From Drosophila pseudoobscura (taxonomy: Eukaryota; Arthropoda; Insecta; Diptera; Drosophilidae): 64,000 bases of DNA. The notes beneath the pieces are model-generated. The model saw only the letters and a list, made by a program, of their open reading frames with translations, ran no database searches and was not told the origin of the DNA. Below, one piece after another: positions 14,407-26,000 of this stretch (its first letter is position 1; each line of letters begins with the position of its first letter). The stretch lies in assembly GCF_009870125.1 (NCBI RefSeq), contig NC_046679.1, forward strand, positions 4,774,001 to 4,838,000. Reading direction: 5' to 3'. Position numbers and translations under genes: made by a program.

Positions 14407-16130
14407 TAGCATAGACTGGCCTCTGAGGAAGCCTCTACGCGTACGCCAATCGTAGTAGATGTCGACACATAGCACAAAATGCGCAAATTTACCCCGAAAT
14501 AGAGGTATTCAACAGCAGCAGCAGCACAACATCGTAGCACAACCTAAAAAAAAACTAAAAAAAAACTAAAAAAAAAATAAAACAAAAAACCAAAATGGGT
14601 TTCTCTCCTCAGTTGACGCGCAAGAAGCACTTTTGAAATTGTATTTTTACATCAAATTTTCTAATGAAATTGCAAGCTGATTTCACACACAAACACGCAT
14701 AAGTATAGTATCTTTATAAATGTTTCCAAAAAGACTCTTTCACACACTAGAGCGTTACTTAATTGAAAATGTGGTATGCATAGAATCCTGTACCACTTTA
14801 CTAAACTTGGACAGACGACAAGCCACGCTGGACAGGACAGCCGCAAGCCGCAGGCCGCAGATTGGTTTGCCATAGCACCCCCAAAAAGATAATGTTACTT
14901 AAATGCAAATGCTATACCTAGATATATATATATATAAAATTGATCACCCTATTATACGCAGCAGCAGGCAGCACTTTGGATTGTAATATTTGTAAAGTAG
15001 TTTGTGCTCAACGGGGGACACACGCACTGGAAGAAGGAGAAGGAGAAGAAGGTTCTTCTAGTTAGCATTTTGTAGGGCAGTTAAGCAAATGACATGAATA
15101 CTCGAAAATACTTGAATGCATTTTTAAACAAATACTTAACAAACACACACACAAATACATGCATAGACACACATACAGTACGTAGCATAAGCATACACGT
15201 GTACATACTCGTATGTGAGAGGTGTACATTTTAAAATTATTTATACGACTTTCCTAATTTTAATTGCCGCACACTTTTGCTACGCTTTTCATATAACATA
15301 TAACATATAACATATGTATGTATTGTTCTTGGACTCTATTTTTCTGTTGCCTAAGTTTAAGTTGGCCCGAAGGCCTCCCCGCCCTGGGAGGACGTTATTA
15401 CTGATATTTGTTTCGTCGTCATGCAATAAATTAACAACAAATTACGCTAACTAATGCTAATTCCTGCGAGATATCGATGTCGGCTAGTGTCTAAGTTTTG
15501 TGTAAACGTGTAGCGTAGGCATTTTGTAATTAGCAAAAACAAAGGAGGTGAAACGAAAGAAAAGAGGATAACCAATTGGAGAATTTATTATGTTAATATT
15601 GAGAATTAATTATAATTATTGCAATTGTTGGCCTCATCGTATGGGATGGCGGCCAAGTGCAACGTTTAGTTCCAATTCAATTGATTTTAGGCACAACTAG
15701 CAAATTTAAGGCATACATAGAATTGAACAACTACGAGTACGAGTAAAACCAGCACAACAGAACGAAATGAAACGCATTCAAAGCAGACAGAACCGAACAG
15801 AACAGAACAGACAAATGCCATCAGCAGGCAGCAAGCAGCCAGGCCAGGCCAGCCACGCCACGCCCCGCCCCGCCCCCAAACTCACTCACTCAATTTAGCA
15901 CTATAGCAATAAAGGAAAACCAAACCGAGCAAGCGCCGAAATATTTATCTATAGTAATTAAAGGCATATTTATAGAGCATCGTAAATCGTAAATCGTAAA
16001 TACCAGATATACATACTACATGCATACATACACACATAAATAAATCTACCCTCTAAGCGAAAGGAAATACAAACCAACACACAAGTCAAGAGATGAACAT
16101 TCAAAAACAATAAACGTATTTAACTAACTT
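14407..16130 (+). other. Gprk2: Probable Gprk2 3' UTR and downstream flank
   Basis: AT-rich, no open frame of note. Candidate poly(A) signals AATAAA occur at about 14575, 15425, 15909 and 16035, with the last at 16109-16114. This would allow several alternative 3' ends up to about 1.7 kb long. Short repeats include CTAAAAAAAA near 14545-14580, ACATATA near 15295-15315 and CGTAAAT near 15980-16000. The UTR extent is inferred from signal positions only. Confidence 0.55.
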
Positions 16131-16303
16131 TTTGTCTTCTCTTTCATTCAGTTTGCTCAGCGAAGAATAACTCTATTTGTGCTCTTGAGTTGACAGTAAA
16201 TCAGAAAATACCATGGGCGTACATTGGCCGACATATTCGCAGAAATTCATTTCTTGTATCTGCCACTGAGCTTATAATTAAACTGGACGTCTGGTTTGTC
16301 ATC

Positions 16304-16375
16304 TCCCATATTGTCTAGTGGTTAGGATACCCGGCTCTCACCCGGGAGGCCCGGGTTCAATTCCCGGTATGGGAA
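16304..16375 (+). tRNA. tRNA-Glu (anticodon CTC)
   Basis: A complete 72-nt cloverleaf. The acceptor stem TCCCATA pairs perfectly with TATGGGA, followed by discriminator A. The anticodon stem CCCGG/CCGGG encloses a loop with CTC, so the tRNA reads GAG codons. The T arm carries GGTTCAATTCC (B box, 16354-16364) and the D arm has the A-box TAGTGGTTAGG. No intron. The CCA end is not encoded, as expected in eukaryotes. It lies between the Gprk2 3' end and the convergent Loxl1 gene. Confidence 0.97.
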
Positions 16376-16391
16376 ACTGTAAAAGGTTTCA

Positions 16392-16397
16392 TTTTTT
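16392..16397 (+). terminator. RNA polymerase III terminator of the tRNA gene
   Basis: A run of six T starts 17 bases after the tRNA 3' end. An eight-to-nine-T run about 3 bases further on could serve as backup. Confidence 0.8.
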
Positions 16398-16757
16398 CCT
16401 TTTTTTTTGCCAATAACCATTTTATTTAATATCTTTTAGTGTTGGATTTATATAAAGCCTAGTTAAAAAATTGAGACACTGATCGGAGAATATTTCATGC
16501 CAAATGTATGAAAAGTGTAGCATACTTTTGCGCTGAATCCTCCTTAGTCCTTTAGTTACAGACAATTGCATACTTTCAGGCTGGCCGTATCTTTTGGGAT
16601 GTGATTTGTACAGTCGAATATGGAATATAGCGAATCTCATGAGGTATTCGTTATAAGGAAAGTTTTTAATTGATTCCCCAACCTAAACGATGTATGTTAT
16701 TTTGTATTTTATTTCATACCACATCACCTGTTAAAACTATCTTAAACGCAACTTAAA
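16398..16757. other. Short intergenic stretch between tRNA-Glu and Loxl1
   Basis: AT-rich and without a supported gene. It holds a 24-bp motif at 16611-16634 (CAGTCGAA...ATATAGCGAA) that resembles one at 1330-1353. The Loxl1 3' UTR should run into this stretch on the minus strand. Confidence 0.5.
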
Positions 16758-17917
16758 CTATATTTTAAACCACAATGGCGAACGTCGGCAGTTGAAAATC
16801 CTCGTCGTTTCGTGGACGCCCGTATAATCAAGAACGCATTCGGCCCCGTTGTTCTCGAAGGATATTTCGCCCAGCTTGTACTCAGGATTGAGGGCAACCC
16901 GCAGGATATACCGCCGATTGACCGGCACCCGGGTCACGTCCACCCACTGACAGTCGAGGACATCGGTGTAGGTGTCTGAACAGCCCACAGAGATGCCTAC
17001 CAATAGATGAAGTTTCGGTTAAGAAGTTGCTCCATGACGACAAACGATTCGAACTTACCCTGAGTGGTGTTGCCACAAGTGTACTTCCTGGAGAAACCGG
17101 GCTTGCACTCCGTGTCCATCAGGCAGAAGGAGGCCTTGTGCCCCTGGGCCACCTTCTTGTAGTTCAGATCGTACACATCGAATGTGGCAAAGACATTCAT
17201 GCTGTGGTAGTGCCTGTGGCACTGATGCCACACCCAATCCTTGTAGTTGGCATACGGACTCACGTCCGCATTTCCCACATTGGTGGCCTTGACGGAGAAA
17301 CGCAGCAGGATTCTCTCCGCATGCGGCTTCGTTTGCCGTATGACGTACGCGTCCGCCGACAAGCAGTGCTCCTCCATGGCGCAGGTGAGTCGCGACATGG
17401 GCACCGACTCCAGGCGGGCGGTTCTTTCAATGTCGGCAAGGCCAATTTCCAGATCCGCCGAGTGGCGTACGCATGCCACGACGGTTATATTCCTATTCCG
17501 GGCATCACAAATGTTCGGATAACGCGACTCCCGCGTGCATTCGGCCAGGCGACGCTCTGTGCCACGACAGAGGGTGCCCACCATGGCCCAAGGATACCTT
17601 CTGTTGTCCCCATGCTCCGTGTTCTGAGTGGCCTTTGAGGCAAAGCCTAGTCCCAGCTGCCGGCACACGACATTCGCCTCCCGCATGCTCCAACTGGTGC
17701 TGCAAATGGTGCCCCAAGTGGCGCCAAAGTCGAAGCTCACCTCGACGCGACCCTCCCTCAGAACTCTGACCCCGCCGCGAGTTTCCTTATTGGTGGCGAG
17801 CCGCACCATCATGTTCCTGTGATTGTTCTGGACGTTCAGGCGACTGTTGGCTCGACAGCAGCTCAATCCGAGCACCAGCAGCAGCGGCAGTAATAGGAGC
17901 AGGCGTTGCGATTCCAT
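16758..17917 (-). CDS. Loxl1: Lysyl oxidase-like protein with one SRCR domain
   Basis: Secreted copper amine oxidase that oxidises peptidyl lysines of extracellular matrix proteins to aldehydes for cross-linking. Two exons, 17917-17059 and 16996-16758, split by a 62-bp intron (phase 1), give 365 residues. Start: the ATG is followed at once by a signal peptide (Leu-rich, about 1-23). SRCR domain about 38-150, with its Cys set and a VEVSFDFGATWGTIC core. Catalytic domain about 170-365: copper motif WVWHQCHRHYH (His 231, 234, 236 and 238), the lysine of the tyrosylquinone cofactor K261 in GHKASFC, and its partner Y296 in SDTYTD. All active-site residues are present. It lies tandem to and downstream of CG11334 on the same strand, with a 317-bp gap. 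The symbol follows the fly gene with one SRCR domain and is from memory. Confidence 0.95.
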
Positions 17918-18234
17918 GGCTAATCAGGTGGCTTCTGGCAAGGGGCGCTAGACACTCAAGCGGCTTTAAAGCTAACCGAAACAATGCCCCTCTGGCAACA
18001 ACTGGGGAATGGGGCTACATATGTAGGAGGTATATTGTGCGTAGTATTGCCCCTGCGGCCGACCCACATCTGGTCGGCTAATTGCACGGGCTACGTTTTT
18101 GCGGGAACACGTTTGTAAACAAAACTCAGCTGGCAAAATGCCTATTCTGAGCGCATGGGTGTGTTGTGTGTGTTTTTTCTGTTTCGGGTATGGAGTGCAA
18201 TCGTTAACAACAAATTCTGTGCTCCGTGCGACTG
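17918..18234. other. Loxl1 promoter region and CG11334 3' flank
   Basis: A 317-bp gap between two same-strand genes. It must contain the CG11334 3' end and the Loxl1 start site. I see no clear TATA box, Motif 1 or canonical AATAAA here on the minus strand. An Inr cannot be placed with confidence. Confidence 0.5.
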
Positions 18235-20064
18235 TTATGTTTCAAGCAGCTTGGTTATCGTCTCTTTCAGTTGCGCCGGCTGGAAGACGCCACGTTCCGT
18301 GATGATGCCCGTGATCAGGGAGGCGGGCGTCACATCGAAGGCGGGGTTCCAGCAGTTGATGCCCGGTGCGGCGATCCGATGCTCGCCCACATGGGTCATT
18401 TCCCGATCGGGCCGTTCCTCGATGATGATGTGGTCGCCGCTGGGTATATGCAAATCGATGGAGGTCAGGGGGGCGGCCACAAAAAAGGGGACACCGTGAT
18501 GCTTGGCCACCACCGCAATCTGGTAGGTTCCGATCTTGTTGGCCGTGTCGCCATTAGCCGCTACCTGCAAAGAGTGTGGTGCAAACGCTTAGATGAAATA
18601 TCTATTTTGATCGATGTACGTGATGCACTCACGCGATCCGCTCCCACAACGACGGCTGCCACATTCTTGGCTCGCAGCAGGGCCGCCACCATGCTGTCCA
18701 GCACCAGGGTGGCGGGGAATTTCTCGTGCACCAGCTCATAGGCGGTAAGCCGAGCACCTTGGTTGTACGGCCGTGTCTCTGTGCAGTATACGTGCTCTGC
18801 GGATGGATGATTCGGTGATTAATTGTTGTCACGTTAGCGATTTGAATGCTCTAAGATACTCACCCAACTTTCCTAGCTCACTCAGCTGACGTACAACGCC
18901 CAGAGCCGTGCCGTAGCCCGCTGTGGCCAGTGATCCCGTGTTGCAGTGGGTAAGAACACGCACTGGACCGGACATCGGGGCTCCGGCCGCAGCAGCCACA
19001 AGCTGGAGAATGGCCTTGGCCCCGTGGGCACCGATCGCGCGATTATCGGCAATGTCTTTCTTGAGCATCGCCTCGGTGGCATTCAGGAATCTTTAATTAC
19101 ATGGGAATATTTGGCTGCACCTGGCTTTGGGTTGCTTTGCATAGCGACGTTGTTACCTTTGCTTCATGGCCGCCACGTCGACGTTGTCATCCTTGGTCAG
19201 GTCATTGGCCAGCGAAAGTAGTTCGTCGGCGGCCATTTTCATGTTGACTGCCGTCGGCCGGGCCGAAACCAAATAGTTCAGCTTCCCCTCGAGCTCCTGC
19301 CGCAGCGATTTCTTGCTGTCGAACTCCTCCGGATGGATCTCGACGGCCAGCGACAGGCAACCCACAATGGCAATGGCGGGGGCTCCTCGCACCTAGAAGA
19401 GCAATAAAAGGTAGACAGATGAGGAAGAGAGAGCACGAGTGGGGGATTAGTTATAGCCGTATCTCTGCTTATCTGGTGGTGACGTTGCGAAAAATTAAGA
19501 AAACAGTTTACATTGTATTATGTGGGGTGCTTCACGTGATAAGAGGTCCGCGTGCTCTTTGCATAAGTGATCTATCTCTTGGTTATTGGAAGAGCAGCAC
19601 TTTGGGGTTTGGGGGCCACTCGGGCCATTAGCCCAGTACTAAGAGGTCTTCCGCCACAGCCCCCATCAGCCGTGCCCCACGGGTGGCCACACGGCCGGGT
19701 GGGGAGCAGGGAGTAGGTTTATTTTTGGCAAGCAAGCAAGCGTTTTTAAAAATTTTTAATTTCAATTACGTTATTTATAGCCAAGCGCAATAGACAACCG
19801 ACAAGCGACAAGCGACAAACGACGCGATCACGACACAGATTAAGAAATGTACCAATAAGAATTTTAATGGCATGTGCCACCGTTGCCCCCTAATGTATGT
19901 GTGTGCCACTCTTTGGTGCATGCCACACTCACCTGCATCTTGTTGATGACCTTCCAGCCGTCCTCCACACCGCGGACGGGCAGGTACTTGGACTGCACCG
20001 GCAGCAGCAGCTGGTCCAGTATCTCCAGGCTGCCCCGAGTGTATTTGATCGATTGTAGACTCAT
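18235..20064 (-). CDS. CG11334: Methylthioribose-1-phosphate isomerase (MtnA)
   Basis: Cytosolic enzyme of methionine salvage that isomerises 5-methylthioribose-1-phosphate to methylthioribulose-1-phosphate; related to eIF2B alpha subunits. Five exons on the minus strand: 20064-19933, 19392-19157, 19090-18864, 18796-18633, 18564-18235. Phases agree and give 362 residues, the normal length for the family. N-terminus [26 protein letters not shown] near 45-52; catalytic Cys in [35 protein letters not shown] with the catalytic Asp; C-terminal [13 protein letters not shown]. All hallmark motifs are present. The first intron is 540 bp, the rest 60-70 bp. A DRE-like TATCGAT lies about 125 bp upstream of the ATG (20188-20194), and a possible 5' leader acceptor (cattccag) just upstream. 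Confidence 0.96.
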
Positions 20065-22016
20065 CTCGCTTCGTTTTGTACTATATATGTTATATATTTG
20101 TGTATCTGGAATGGGGAGTGGATCATTAGCCGATGATTACGAGCAGACTGGGATGGGGTGTTCTATGGGCTGTGGACAACCCACATTTATCGATGCGTCG
20201 CGCGTCACAATATTCTAATGGAGCAGTGGCCCGAGAATTAATGGGAATCGAGCAGTTATTAATCGAACGGGACCGCCTACGTCCGTGAATTGCGACGTCT
20301 GCCAGGCAAACGGATCAGTGAGCAACTGAATGCGAGGCGACGGGCGCTACCTACGGCCCCCCATTCAGGGGGCGTCAAAAGAGAGAGCGTGTACGACTGA
20401 GGAAGAGGCAACAGCAGCGGCAGCGCCATCGACGATTAATTCATCTTGGCATATTGGCTGCTACTGGCGCTGGCGCTGTTCTGGCTGTCGCTCTGCTTCC
20501 GTCGCTGCTGCCGCTGCGTTGCCAATTGATAAAGGCTTTGCTTTGATCGAATTAGCTCCGCTGCAGCTGCCTCTGGCTCTGTCGACGCTGAAATTTCTTG
20601 ATGACAATTCATAATGAAATGCGCGAAATCGCGTAGATCATCAGAGCAAATGTTATTAAGCAACACCGAATGATTCGGGCCGGTAATTAATGCTTCTGCA
20701 ATTTGTTGGGCTGCTCTGCTCTGCTCTGCGTTTGTGACATGACAGGATGTTTGCCTTGGTCCAGTGCCAAGAACTTGTGTAAAACTTGTTAATTTGGCCA
20801 ATACGCTGTCGGCAGTTTATCATGTAGCTGTCTGCCGCATGCAACAGATGGTTGCCGCTAATCGTAACCTCACACACACCACAGGCCAGCAGGCACTGAG
20901 AGAGAGAAGAAAAGGTGCCCGCTCAGGTAAATTTTGGTTATGAAACAATCCAATTAGAGCAATTGTCTTCACTTTTGGCTCTTTTGCGGAGCAAAACTCA
21001 CCTGTTGGCCACCAATTGAGTATCAGTACATCGGTGTTTTTGCTTAAATAATTAATAAATTCTATGGCTTTTCGGTGTGGTCTCGTCTCTCTCTCTCTCT
21101 CCTCAGCCGGTGGTGGTCAAAACAACGTTGCACGTGTTTGTTATCGTCATGAATTACATATGTATGTAGTATTAGTATTTTTTTGTCGGCAAAAGTTCAA
21201 CTACTTGAGGTACATATATGGCGGAAAATATTAACGATTGTAAATTCTTCTGGTAGATTCATGCCATCCCTTTTAACTTGCAAAAAAACACCCCCCATCT
21301 TTCCCCTGAACTGCGCTAAAATTGATACAATTTTCTTTATTTTCGGTGGAATATTAAAATACTCCGAGTTTACTATGGGTTAATCGTTCTCCGTCAAGGA
21401 TTGGAAACCTTGATGTTCCCTCAAATATTACTACCTAGATAGAACATTTAGCCATGCCCTCATAATTTTATCCAATTAATGAACATATTTTCTATTTGAC
21501 TGGCGTATTTTAAACACTTGCTTTTGTTGGATTTAGTCTAAAAAAAGTCAAGACAAACGAAAGAGTATAGTCGTTCATATTGCTCAATTTAGAGATTGCG
21601 TTGAATAATTCTGGCTAACTAAAGCCCTTAGTTTTCACCACATAATTTTACGCCAATAATGAATACATTTTCTACAAGATGCGTTAGTTTTTAGTTCTTG
21701 CTTTTATTGCATTTTGACTAAAACAAGGTTTAAACAAACAAGGTTTAAACATAAAAAAAAGGGTCGCAATGTTGCTGGTATTTTAAGACATGATGAGCGC
21801 ATGTATACCCTATTTCGTTAATTTTATATGAGGATAAAACATAATTTATAAACCCCTTTTCTCAAATTGATATATTTTAGACATATTCATGTGTTTTATT
21901 AGTATCTTGTATACATTTATCTCGATCCCGATACCTACGGAGCCTGGGATGACAAACATTTTCTCAATTCTATAATATCCTTTTCCCTAGGGTATGTGGT
22001 GTGCTTGTTCGCGGCT
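20065..22016. other. Intergenic region between divergent CG11334 and CG11333
   Basis: About 2 kb. The first 800 bp hold the CG11334 leader and promoter and an unexplained 121-codon minus-strand frame (20436-20801, no ATG until codon 65) discussed as a candidate exon. A CT microsatellite lies near 21090-21105. From 21150 to 22000 the DNA is AT-rich and includes a diverged direct repeat with a spacing of 180 bp (21461-21570 and 21641-21750). Confidence 0.5.
21461..21750. repeat. Diverged tandem repeat, 180-bp period
   Basis: CATAATTTTA at 21461 and at 21641 each start a stretch of about 105 bp with matching order: AATGAA...ATTTTCTA, a GCGT block, CTTGCTTTT.TTG.ATTT, then a CTAAAA...CAAACAA-type end. 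Substitutions are frequent, so the duplication is old. A weak third match may start near 21839. Confidence 0.6.
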
Positions 22017-22027
22017 CAGTGTGACCG
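22017..22027 (+). promoter_or_regulatory. Core promoter Motif 1 (M1BP-type) upstream of CG11333
   Basis: CAGTGTGACCG is the reverse complement of CGGTCACACTG, an exact match to the Drosophila core-promoter consensus YGGTCACACTR. It lies 237 bp upstream of the CG11333 start codon in otherwise AT-rich DNA. Motif 1 marks TATA-less, broadly expressed genes, which would suit this enzyme. The start site itself is not determined. Confidence 0.55.
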
Positions 22028-22263
22028 AACTTTAGTTGTCCATTTCGATCAAAAGAAAATACCCATAAATATACCATTTCAGGTAGATTATTTAATATCA
22101 TAGCGCGCCAGTGCGAAAGTTGTAGCCTACTCGGTCTGCCGCTAGGTGGCGTCGATTGCGCGCAAAATTTGAAATATGATGCTTTGGAGAAAATGTTATT
22201 TTAGTTAAAATATGATGTAAGAGATTGAAATTTACACAAAAATAAAAACTAGTCTGTGCAAGC

Positions 22264-23026
22264 ATGAGGAGAGCGATCGGTTCGACTCTTTACCGCCTGC
22301 AGCCAGAGAAAACCCTGTTTATGCAATGCGATATCCAAGAGAAGTTCAAACCGGCCATACCGCTGATGATTGCGCTCATAGAAAACACCAAGAAATTGGT
22401 AAGCCAGCAGGAGACAGCAAAAGTGACAAGATAATGGGCGGAATCTAATGAATTTACATTGCAGTTGGCAGCTGGCAAGATCCTCAAGGTGCCCCTCCTG
22501 GTGACCGAACAATATCCCGAGAGGCTGGGCAAGACCATCTCCGAGCTGGACATTCAGCATGCCTGCGCCAACATACCAAAGACCAAGTTCAGCATGATCG
22601 TGGAGCCGATCAAGAAGAATATGGTTGACATTTTCAGCGGCAAGCCGCAGACGGTGGTTCTCTTTGGCCTGGAGGTGGGTTCTTTCCTGCAGGTTCTTTC
22701 TTGTAGATTCTCGTACGAACGTATCCGCTCCTCCCTCCCCCCTCTAGACCCACATCTGTGTGGAGCAAACGGCCTTTGACCTGATCAACAACAAGGTGGA
22801 TGTGTGGCTGGTCGCCGACTGCTGTGCCTCGCGTCTCAATCAGGACCGGGACCTTGCTCTGGAGCGCCTGAGGGACATTGGATGCGTGATAACCAGCGCG
22901 GAGAGCGTGATGTTCAATCTGCTAAACAGCAAGGATCACCAGGCGTTCAAGCAGGTCTCGGCGCTGGTCAGGAAAGTTTCGGCGGATGTCCAGCTCTGGC
23001 AACGCACAAAGCCGCCAAAGAAGTGA
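22264..23026 (+). CDS. CG11333: Isochorismatase-domain hydrolase (ISOC1/ISOC2 type)
   Basis: Cysteine-hydrolase-fold protein of the isochorismatase superfamily; the substrate in animals is unknown. Three exons, 22264-22398, 22465-22674 and 22748-23026, all split between codons (phase 0), give 207 residues, normal for the animal ISOC family. Catalytic triad intact: Asp23 in QCDIQEKF, Lys84 in PKTKFSM, Cys119 in THICVEQT. Other family marks are LLVTEQYPERLGKT and TVVLFGLE before the cysteine. The ATG is the first in a short leader downstream of a Motif 1 promoter element. A basic tail (RTKPPKK) ends the protein. It is divergent from CG11334. The CG number is recalled from memory of the D. melanogaster neighbourhood. 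Confidence 0.95.
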
Positions 23027-23059
23027 CCCCAGCGGCTCCTTTTCATGTTTTCTTTGCCT

Positions 23060-23065
23060 ATTAAA
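23060..23065 (+). promoter_or_regulatory. CG11333: Poly(A) signal ATTAAA of CG11333
   Basis: The common variant hexamer lies 34 bp after the stop codon and is followed by a TG-rich stretch. This would make a very short 3' UTR. Confidence 0.6.
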
Positions 23066-26000
23066 TGATGCATATTGCGTGTACCTCTGATGCAGAGGGT
23101 CTGTGGAGGGAGGAGGGGGAAATTATGAGAGAAGGACCCACCGGTAGGGCCGGCTCCCTGTCCTCGTCAACTCATAAACATCTCGGCCAAATGGACAGCT
23201 GAATGGAGGAGGCGCTGTAGCTGTAGCTGGAGCTGGAGCTGGGGATTGGTGCCTGCCCCTTTTTCGCCTAAGCGGCGCCTTATAAGCCCCATCAGCAGCC
23301 ACTGCCGCCACACTGCCACATCGATAGCAACTCCTTGCTGCCAATTTATGCAATGACTTTGACTTGGCTTGGACTTGGTCTTGGTCTTGGACTGGGACCT
23401 GGAATTGGCTGCCGGGGCCGTTAAATTTTATGATGCAATCGCGACAATCGCCAGCGCCCATCTTCCCATCTTCCAATCTCAGCAGCATCCTCCATATCTG
23501 CGCTGCAGGCAGCCAGCAGGAGCAGGAGTAGCAGGAGCAGGAGCAGCACCAGCACCAGCAGCAGCAGCAGCACTCAAAGACCAAGTGATGGTGACAATGT
23601 AGGCAGGCGTCTGATTGACTCATAACAGGCCGGGCAAACATCGCGATCTTGATCGCCATTTGCATGCCAAAGAGATCTCTGCCTCCGGCTGTTGGCAATT
23701 TATTTGCCCAAGAAGACTCTCCTAGGTTGCTGGAGCTCCACTCCAGCCACAGTTGCAGTTCGAGTAGCCTCGACTCGGTTCGGTGTTCCTCTTGGGTCTT
23801 AAACCACTCGCTAGTGAAACTGATGGCGATGGCATCTTGGCACGCGATAAGTCAACAACTTATCCAGGTCTCCGGCTCCGCTAGATCTCAGATCTAGCCA
23901 ATTAGGCATGCCTCTTCGCTTAGTCTAATCCCACATAAGTCCCACGTTAGCCTTAAAAGCAGACAGGGACAGGCCACAGGCAAGTGGCAGGGGCAGGGGC
24001 AAGGACTGGGGGCGTGCCACGCATCTGCGCTAAAAGTGAATTGGGCTAACGGCAACATGCGTAAAAGTATATTATCCCATGGCAACTCCACTCCACTCCA
24101 CTTTGCTCTGCTCAATCCGATTCGACTCCAATCGACTCCACGGAGGTGGCGTGAGCCTCAACCCCAAAGCTCACAATCCTGCTCGGGGAGACCCATAAAT
24201 TTCTGGCCTTGGAACAGGTTTTATTTTATAGCCAACCTCGCACTTGGCATATTAATAAATTTAGTTTTTCTTCGTTTTTTTTTACCGCACGATAAAAAAA
24301 TGATAAATCTGTGAAATTGCCGCTCGATGTGCAAATGAACACGAGAGAGGATCGATGCTCTATGGCTCCATTTCCATTTCCATCTTCAATCTGGTGGTGC
24401 CTACCGTTGGAGCCACTGCCTCTGCTTCTGCGGCTGTGGTGAATCGATGAACGATTGGCGCTGCCGCCGCAGCTGAGGGAATTTATGTGCTTGCGGCATG
24501 GCAAGTGGCAACTGTGGACACGCTCATAGATCAAACAAGGGAGCAGCCAACACAAATACTCGTCCAAGAAATCGGAACAAACCGAGTCGAAGTGTTTGTT
24601 CCCTGGGGACAATCAATGCTCTGGGATTGGAAATACGAGCAGAAAAAAGAACCGCTGGAAGATCCCATTCGAAGTCAAAGAAATATTCCCCAGAACTAGG
24701 GATCTGTCACTCTATTATGGAACTAGTTCCACCTTTTGTAAGCAGATTCCATGTGAAGCTAATCCCCAAAGAATTATACCCTTTAAAGCACTCGTTTAAG
24801 CCGCCTTCCTACCATTACTCTACCCTTGCTGGATCGACTAATAGAACATGGTTTGTCCAGCATTTCCATAGATGAAAATGCCTGCAACTCTGTTGCAACT
24901 GTGTTGACAAATGTGAGAATGCCGGGCGGCGCTTCAAAGAGGTTGCCTCATGGCTCTTGGCTCTGGCTTCTTGGCTCTGCATTCGGCACACTCAGATTGC
25001 ATAATTTATGGAGCCGCCTGCCCAAATTAGCCAAAATCTTGCCCGAGGGCCAAGCTCCCATCTAATGAGACAACTAATGAAAGATCGCCTGCAGTTCCCA
25101 CACTCTGCCACTCTGCTACTCTGCTACTCTGCTGCTCTGCCACACGAGGCAAACGGGGCCGAGCACCGAGCAGACTCCGAAACGCTTCCTCTGCGAGTTG
25201 CCTTTTCTCATGCAACAATTAGTGCAATCATTTCATGCTAATTATTCGTTTGTTCTTCCAACCACCGCTCTGCTCTCCTTCCAGTGGGTGGGCGTGGCAG
25301 CCAGCTGCTGTCGGGGCTAGCGGTCATAGGGAAATTCTGTTTTGCCGTTTCCCGTTTTCCGCTTTCTGTAGTCAGTATTCGGTAGTAGAGAGGCAGTCTG
25401 TATTCTGGCCAAGTGAGACGTTTCCACGTCACCTGTTAACCCACAAAATGCATGTGGCCATTGACCAACAATTAGCCGCCTGGGATCTGTAGATATCTGC
25501 CTCTGTTAAGTGGCTACGAGTACATCTAATTAGCATATGAGATACATTTGTATCTGCGCGTACGAATGGGCGGGGTGGCTCTCGCATTTCTCCGGAGCGG
25601 CCTTTGGCTTTGGGGTGTTTCTGGGTGTGAGATTCTTGGGGGATAAGTAATAATTAGACCTTGACTTATGATTGTGGGCCTAGCAGCCGGCGATAATCGC
25701 TCGCTAACAAGAGACTGGAGTGGCTGCAGTGAATGGAGAGAATCGATACCCCAATGGTACATGGGGTATACGTATTAGGGACAATGCCAGAAATCAATCT
25801 AATGGGCAAACATTAGACAAACCAAAAAACTATTAAACTCCGAACACGGACTGCTGCTGGATTCCCTTGAATCCATTAAAGCCATCCTTGATGCCATAAA
25901 TCGATCCCATTCCGAGCTTTGCCTTGTTAAATGTTCATCTCATTTGCCTATAATTTTCTCTCAGTGGTTTCACCTGCTGCTTCTCGAATTGAATGGTCAG

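Noticed and set aside
17027..17638. 203-codon plus-strand open frame
   Set aside because: Antisense shadow of the first Loxl1 exon, whose protein has a signal peptide, SRCR domain and copper motif.
18226..18741. 171-codon plus-strand frame
   Set aside because: Antisense to CG11334 exons 4 and 5 and runs through their intron.
23123..23698. 191-codon minus-strand frame with a Cys/Trp-rich stretch
   Set aside because: The Cys/Trp run is the reverse reading of AGCAGGAGCAGCACC repeats; not a cysteine-rich secreted protein.
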